From the NCBI GenBank assembly GCA_959603585.1, contig CAUGYD010000004.1, positions 62,001-126,000 of the forward strand: a stretch of 64,000 nucleotides of DNA, read 5' to 3'. Below, piece by piece: positions 60,381 to 64,000 of this stretch. The notes below the pieces were generated by a model that worked only from the letters and a program-made list of their open reading frames with translations, ran no database searches and had not been told where the DNA came from. Within the stretch, counting starts at the first letter, position 1. Each line of letters begins with the position of its first letter. The DNA is from Scatosoma sp900555925 (GTDB taxonomy: Bacteria; Bacillota; Clostridia; Christensenellales; Borkfalkiaceae). The translations under genes were made by a program, and so were the position numbers.

Positions 60381-61040
60381 ATGCTTACGACAGCGGAACT
60401 GTATGATTTCGGCCATACCCTTGCGGGAGAGTATCTTTCGAGATATACTTATCCTTGGGAGGCTTTGAAAGGGATTAAAGACTTTATTCTCGCTTTGGGC
60501 GAAACATTAGACAAGGGAGAATATACGGAAATCTCCCCGAGTGTATGGGTGCATAAAACGGTGAAAATCGCTCCGACCGCGTACTTGGGAGCTCCTTGTA
60601 TTATCGGAGCGGGGACGGAGGTGAGACACTGTGCGTTTATCCGCGGTTCTGCGTTGGTGGGGGAAAACTGTGTGGTGGGAAATTCGGTAGAGCTGAAAAA
60701 TGTCATACTGTTCGACAATGTACAAACTCCGCATTATAATTATGTCGGAGACAGTATATTGGGTTATAAATCGCACATGGGAGCGGGTTCGATCACTTCC
60801 AACGTAAAATCCGACAAAACGCCGGTAACCGTAAAAAACGGGACGGAAATCATAGAGACGGGACTGAAAAAAATGGGGGCGATGTTGGGCGATTTTGTAG
60901 AAGTCGGCTGCAACAGTGTTCTCAATCCGGGAACCATCATAGGGCGGAACACGAACATTTATCCGCTGTCCTGTGTCCGCGGGGTCGTGCCTGCGGATTC
61001 AATCTGGAAAACAGGAGGTGTAACGGTAAAGAAAAAATAA
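60381..61040 (+). CDS. GlmU-like left-handed beta-helix acyltransferase/nucleotidyl-type protein
   Basis: 219 residues. From ~50 the hexapeptide pattern runs through (SVWVHKTVKIAPTAYLGAPCIIGAGTEVRHCAFIRG in outline), as in the C-terminal half of GlmU and related UDP-GlcNAc pyrophosphorylase-like proteins. The N-terminal pyrophosphorylase domain is absent. Contains the HYNYVGDSILGYKSHMGAGS segment with the catalytic-type His and Asn. It is followed by glmM and glmS, so a role in UDP-GlcNAc synthesis is likely. ATG 60381 behind GGAGG. Confidence 0.82.
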   Translation: MLTTAELYDFGHTLAGEYLSRYTYPWEALKGIKDFILALGETLDKGEYTEISPSVWVHKTVKIAPTAYLGAPCIIGAGTEVRHCAFIRGSALVGENCVVGNSVELKNVILFDNVQTPHYNYVGDSILGYKSHMGAGSITSNVKSDKTPVTVKNGTEIIETGLKKMGAMLGDFVEVGCNSVLNPGTIIGRNTNIYPLSCVRGVVPADSIWKTGGVTVKKK

Positions 61041-61293
61041 GATTAATATAGAACGAAAAGAGAAACTTGCACGCGTATATTTTAAGGGAAAGAAATCGGG
61101 CGAGGCCGAAAAGCGCTGAAAAAATGGCGCGAAATTTTCGAGGACAGGGTTGAATGGATAAGGTCGGCACTGAAAAGTCCGACATTTGCACGGAGCGCCT
61201 CGCATTGCGGATACTTAATTTCCGCATGTGGAAAGAATGATTCGGATTTGAGAGTTTTAAGAGGAAATAAATTTTTTATAAGAGGAAATGTCT

Positions 61294-62682
61294 ATGGGTA
61301 AATATTTCGGTACGGACGGTTTTCGCGGCGAAGCCAATGAAAACCTGACGGCGGACCACGCCTATAAGGTGGGCCGCTTTCTCGGCTGGTACTTCAACGA
61401 ATGTAAAAAGCGTTCGGGACTGAGCGAGCGGGCGCGCATCGTCATCGGAAAGGATACGCGGCGCTCGGGGTATATGTTTGAGTACGCCTTAGTCGGAGGG
61501 CTCGTTTCGTCGGGTGCGGACGCATACCTGCTTCACGTTACGACGACGCCTTCGGTCGCTTACGTGGTGCGCACGGAAGGTTTCGATTGCGGCATCATGA
61601 TTTCGGCCAGCCACAATCCTTACTACGACAACGGAATCAAACTGTTCAACGGTCAGGGGGAAAAGATGGACGAAGGGACGGTGGAGCTCGTCGAAAATTA
61701 TCTCGACGGAAAGCTGAGCGCTTTCGGGGAGAAGTGGGAGGAGATTCCCTTTGCGCGTCGGGAGGAAATCGGCCGCACGGTAGATTACGTTGCGGGCAGA
61801 AACCGCTATGTCGGATATCTTATTTCTCTCGGAATATACAGTTTCAAGGGTTATAAGGTAGGGCTTGACTGTGCGAACGGCAGTTCTTGGAATATCGCGA
61901 AGAGCGTATTCGATGCTCTCGGCGCGAAGACGTATGTCATCAATGCGGAGCCGGACGGGACGAATATCAATAAAAACGCAGGTTCCACGCATATCGAAGG
62001 GCTGCAAAAGTTCGTAGTGGAAAACGGACTCGACGTCGGTTTTGCCTACGACGGAGACGCGGACAGGTGTCTTTGCGTAGACGAAAAGGGCAACGTCGTA
62101 GACGGGGATCTCATTCTTTATATTTATGCCCGCTATATGAAAGAGCGGGGAGTATTGCTCAACAACACGGTCGTTACGACGGTAATGTCTAACTTCGGTC
62201 TGTATAAGGCTTTCGACGAAATCGGAATCGAATATGCCAAGACGGCGGTAGGGGACAAATACGTCTACGAATATATGGCGGAGCACGGCGATTGCATCGG
62301 CGGCGAACAATCGGGGCACATCATTTTTTCCAAATACGCCTCCACGGGCGACGGAATTTTGACCAGTTTGAAAGTCATGCAGGCGATGATTGCCAAGAAA
62401 TCGACGCTCGGCAAGCTCGCGGAACCCGTGACGATTTATCCGCAGGTTCTCAAAAACGTGCGGGTGAAAGATAAAGCGGCGGCGAAAAACGACGCCGACG
62501 TACAGGCCGCGGTGGCGGCGGTGGCGGCAAAGCTCGGTGACACGGGGCGGATTCTGCTTCGCGAATCGGGGACGGAGCCCGTTATCCGCGTCATGGTGGA
62601 AGCGGAGAACAAAGAAATTTGTCAGTCCTGCGTGGACGAAGTCGTGTCCGTGCTCAAAAAGAAAGGACACGGGGCGGATTGA
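61294..62682 (+). CDS. glmM: Phosphoglucosamine mutase
   Basis: 462 residues, full length. Converts glucosamine 6-phosphate to glucosamine 1-phosphate for cell-wall synthesis. MGKYFGTDGFRGEAN start, phosphoserine loop ISASHNP (Ser ~106), metal loop AYDGDADRC, sugar loop GGEQSGHI, phosphate loop RESGTEPVIRVM. Start ATG 61294 has AGAGGAA at 61281-61287 as ribosome site; ATG 61288 sits too close to it. The 250 bp before it hold no gene. Confidence 0.97.
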   Translation: MGKYFGTDGFRGEANENLTADHAYKVGRFLGWYFNECKKRSGLSERARIVIGKDTRRSGYMFEYALVGGLVSSGADAYLLHVTTTPSVAYVVRTEGFDCGIMISASHNPYYDNGIKLFNGQGEKMDEGTVELVENYLDGKLSAFGEKWEEIPFARREEIGRTVDYVAGRNRYVGYLISLGIYSFKGYKVGLDCANGSSWNIAKSVFDALGAKTYVINAEPDGTNINKNAGSTHIEGLQKFVVENGLDVGFAYDGDADRCLCVDEKGNVVDGDLILYIYARYMKERGVLLNNTVVTTVMSNFGLYKAFDEIGIEYAKTAVGDKYVYEYMAEHGDCIGGEQSGHIIFSKYASTGDGILTSLKVMQAMIAKKSTLGKLAEPVTIYPQVLKNVRVKDKAAAKNDADVQAAVAAVAAKLGDTGRILLRESGTEPVIRVMVEAENKEICQSCVDEVVSVLKKKGHGAD

Positions 62683-62691
62683 GGAGAAGGT

Positions 62692-64000
62692 ATGTGCGGA
62701 ATTGTCGGATATATCGGTAAAAAACAAGCGGCGCCCATTCTTCTCGACGGGCTGGCGAAATTGGAATATCGCGGTTACGATTCGGCGGGGATCGCCGTGC
62801 GCGACGGCAGCGCGGAAGCGGTGGTCGTCAAAGCCAAGGGGCGCTTGAAAGTCCTTGCGGAAAAGACGAACAGCGGACTTTCCGTAAAGGGCTGCTGCGG
62901 AATCGGGCATACGCGCTGGGCGACACACGGCGAACCTTCTGCCGAAAACGCTCATCCTCATTACAGCGACGATAAAAACGTCATCGTCGTGCATAACGGA
63001 ATCATCGAGAATTATCAGGAACTCAAAGAAAAACTGTCAAAGAGCGGCTATGTGTTTTACTCTCAGACGGATACCGAGGTTCTTGCGAAACTCGTCGATT
63101 ATTATTATAAAAAATACGGCGACGGGCCGATAGACGCGCTGGCAAGGTGTATGATGCGCGTGCGCGGCTCGTACGCGCTGGCGGTCATGTATAAGGATTA
63201 TCCCGAAGAACTCTATGTCGCAAGAAAGGACAGTCCCATGATCATCGGCGCGGAAAAAGGCGAAACTTTCCTCGCGTCCGATGTTCCGGCGATTCTCAAT
63301 TATACGAGAAACGTCTATTACATCGGGAATCTGGAAATCGCCAAATTGGAAAAAGGGAAGGTCTCTTTCTTCAATATCGATCGGGAAGAGATCGCCAAAG
63401 AGATTACGGAAATCAAGTGGGACGCAAAGGCCGCGGAGAAAGCGGGCTTTGAACATTTCATGATGAAGGAGATCCACGAACAGCCCAAGGCCGTACAGGA
63501 TACTCTGAGTTCCGTAATCAAAAACGGCACAATCGATCTGTCCGAATGCGGACTTTCGAAGGAGCGGATTCAATCCGTCGGGCATATTTATATCGTCGCC
63601 TGCGGTTCCGCCTATCATGCGGGCATGGTGGCGCAATACGTCATCGAGAGCCTCGCGAAAATTCCCGTTCGGGTAGACCTCGCGTCGGAATTCCGTTACC
63701 GTAAGCCGCTCCTCGAAAAAGACGGCCTGGTGATTATCATCAGTCAGTCGGGCGAGACGGCAGACAGCCTCGCGGCGTTGCGGGAAGCGAAGGGGCGGGG
63801 AATAAAGACCTTGGCGATCGTCAACGTAGTGGGCTCTTCCATCGCGCGGGAAGCGGACGACGTGTTCTATACGCTCGCGGGGCCCGAAATCGCGGTCGCG
63901 ACGACGAAAGCCTATTCGACGCAGCTCATCGCGGGTTACCTTTTGGCGGTGCAGTTCGCAAAGGTTCGCGGGCAGATAGACGAGAAGAGATATTCCTCGC
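62692..64000 (+). CDS. glmS: Glutamine--fructose-6-phosphate aminotransferase (3' end beyond window)
   Basis: First 436 codons. Makes glucosamine 6-phosphate, the step before GlmM. N-terminal nucleophile Cys-2 in MCGIVGYIG; glutaminase features YRGYDSAGIAV, HTRWATHG, HNGIIENY. The first SIS domain is visible from ~290 (VACGSAYHAGMVAQY, ISQSGETADSL, IAREADD). GAGGAGAAGG site, 9 bp after glmM, so one operon. The start has no glmS-ribozyme-like leader here, as it follows glmM directly. Confidence 0.97.
   Translation, partial: MCGIVGYIGKKQAAPILLDGLAKLEYRGYDSAGIAVRDGSAEAVVVKAKGRLKVLAEKTNSGLSVKGCCGIGHTRWATHGEPSAENAHPHYSDDKNVIVVHNGIIENYQELKEKLSKSGYVFYSQTDTEVLAKLVDYYYKKYGDGPIDALARCMMRVRGSYALAVMYKDYPEELYVARKDSPMIIGAEKGETFLASDVPAILNYTRNVYYIGNLEIAKLEKGKVSFFNIDREEIAKEITEIKWDAKAAEKAGFEHFMMKEIHEQPKAVQDTLSSVIKNGTIDLSECGLSKERIQSVGHIYIVACGSAYHAGMVAQYVIESLAKIPVRVDLASEFRYRKPLLEKDGLVIIISQSGETADSLAALREAKGRGIKTLAIVNVVGSSIAREADDVFYTLAGPEIAVATTKAYSTQLIAGYLLAVQFAKVRGQIDEKRYSS

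Noticed and set aside
62692..62700. glmS ribozyme upstream of glmS
   Set aside because: Only 9 bp separate glmM and glmS, so there is no room for the ribozyme.
61489..62994. 501-codon open frame on the - strand
   Set aside because: Antisense to glmM and glmS, which are certain. Long antisense frames are common in this codon usage.

Overview
The window reads as chromosomal DNA of a gut-type Clostridia (Bacillota) bacterium. The gene families (DUF4364, a TSCPD-domain protein, a CmpB-like membrane protein, an HPr-like protein, lipoprotein signal peptides, strong AGGAGG ribosome sites) and the wealth of sugar ABC transporters and glycosidases fit a carbohydrate-degrading commensal. I cannot name the genus from sequence alone.

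Layout. (1) 1-15.0 kb: a plant-polysaccharide utilisation locus, all on the + strand. It has the end of a probable solute-binding protein, a MalF-type permease, two surface proteins, two paralogous clan GH-A glycosidases (one lipoprotein, one cytoplasmic), two SGNH esterases, a very large GH106-like glycosidase, a GH51 arabinofuranosidase and a GH36 alpha-galactosidase. The mix suggests pectic or arabinogalactan side chains. (2) 15.1-18.3 kb: a lipoprotein gene broken at a G10 tract, a zinc alcohol dehydrogenase and ogt, then a decayed IS110 transposase (about 19.0-19.6 kb). (3) 20.1-27.4 kb: an AraC regulator divergent from three Gfo/Idh/MocA oxidoreductases, a sugar isomerase-like protein, a repeat-containing surface protein and a permease gene cut off after 125 codons next to an integrase remnant.

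(4) 28.6-45.6 kb: a 17 kb integrative element in a tRNA-Lys(CUU) gene, bounded by 47-bp direct repeats, with matching 23-bp repeats just inside both ends. It carries integrase, BRO/DinD-like protein, XRE repressor, a divergent control region, a series of small proteins, structured leaders, three membrane or surface proteins, a large membrane P-loop-like protein, a GC-rich structured region, HTH regulators, an MT-A70 adenine methyltransferase gene broken at a G9 tract, and a replication-initiator-like protein. No relaxase or classical capsid gene is visible. The order small proteins, big anchored surface protein, tiny membrane protein, large membrane ATPase is suggestive of an undescribed filamentous-virus-like or plasmid-like element, but this is inference. 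A six-tRNA operon follows.

(5) 46.4-51.9 kb: housekeeping genes (HAD phosphatase, purH, small conserved genes, Nudix). (6) 52.1-58.9 kb: an AraC regulator divergent from a sugar ABC importer and a GH112 galacto/lacto-N-biose phosphorylase, that is, mucin or milk-glycan disaccharide use. (7) 58.9-64.0 kb: a histidine phosphatase, an unannotated 35-codon gene with its own promoter and terminator, a GlmU-like left-handed beta-helix protein, glmM and the start of glmS (amino-sugar synthesis).

The most striking cross-cutting signal is three G/C homopolymers of 9-10 bases, each inside a coding sequence and each preceded by GTC on the + strand: a lipoprotein, a DNA adenine methyltransferase and an AraC regulator. 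Two of the three genes are out of frame exactly at the tract. Either these are phase-variable contingency loci, including a possible phasevarion on a mobile element, or they are homopolymer errors of assembly.
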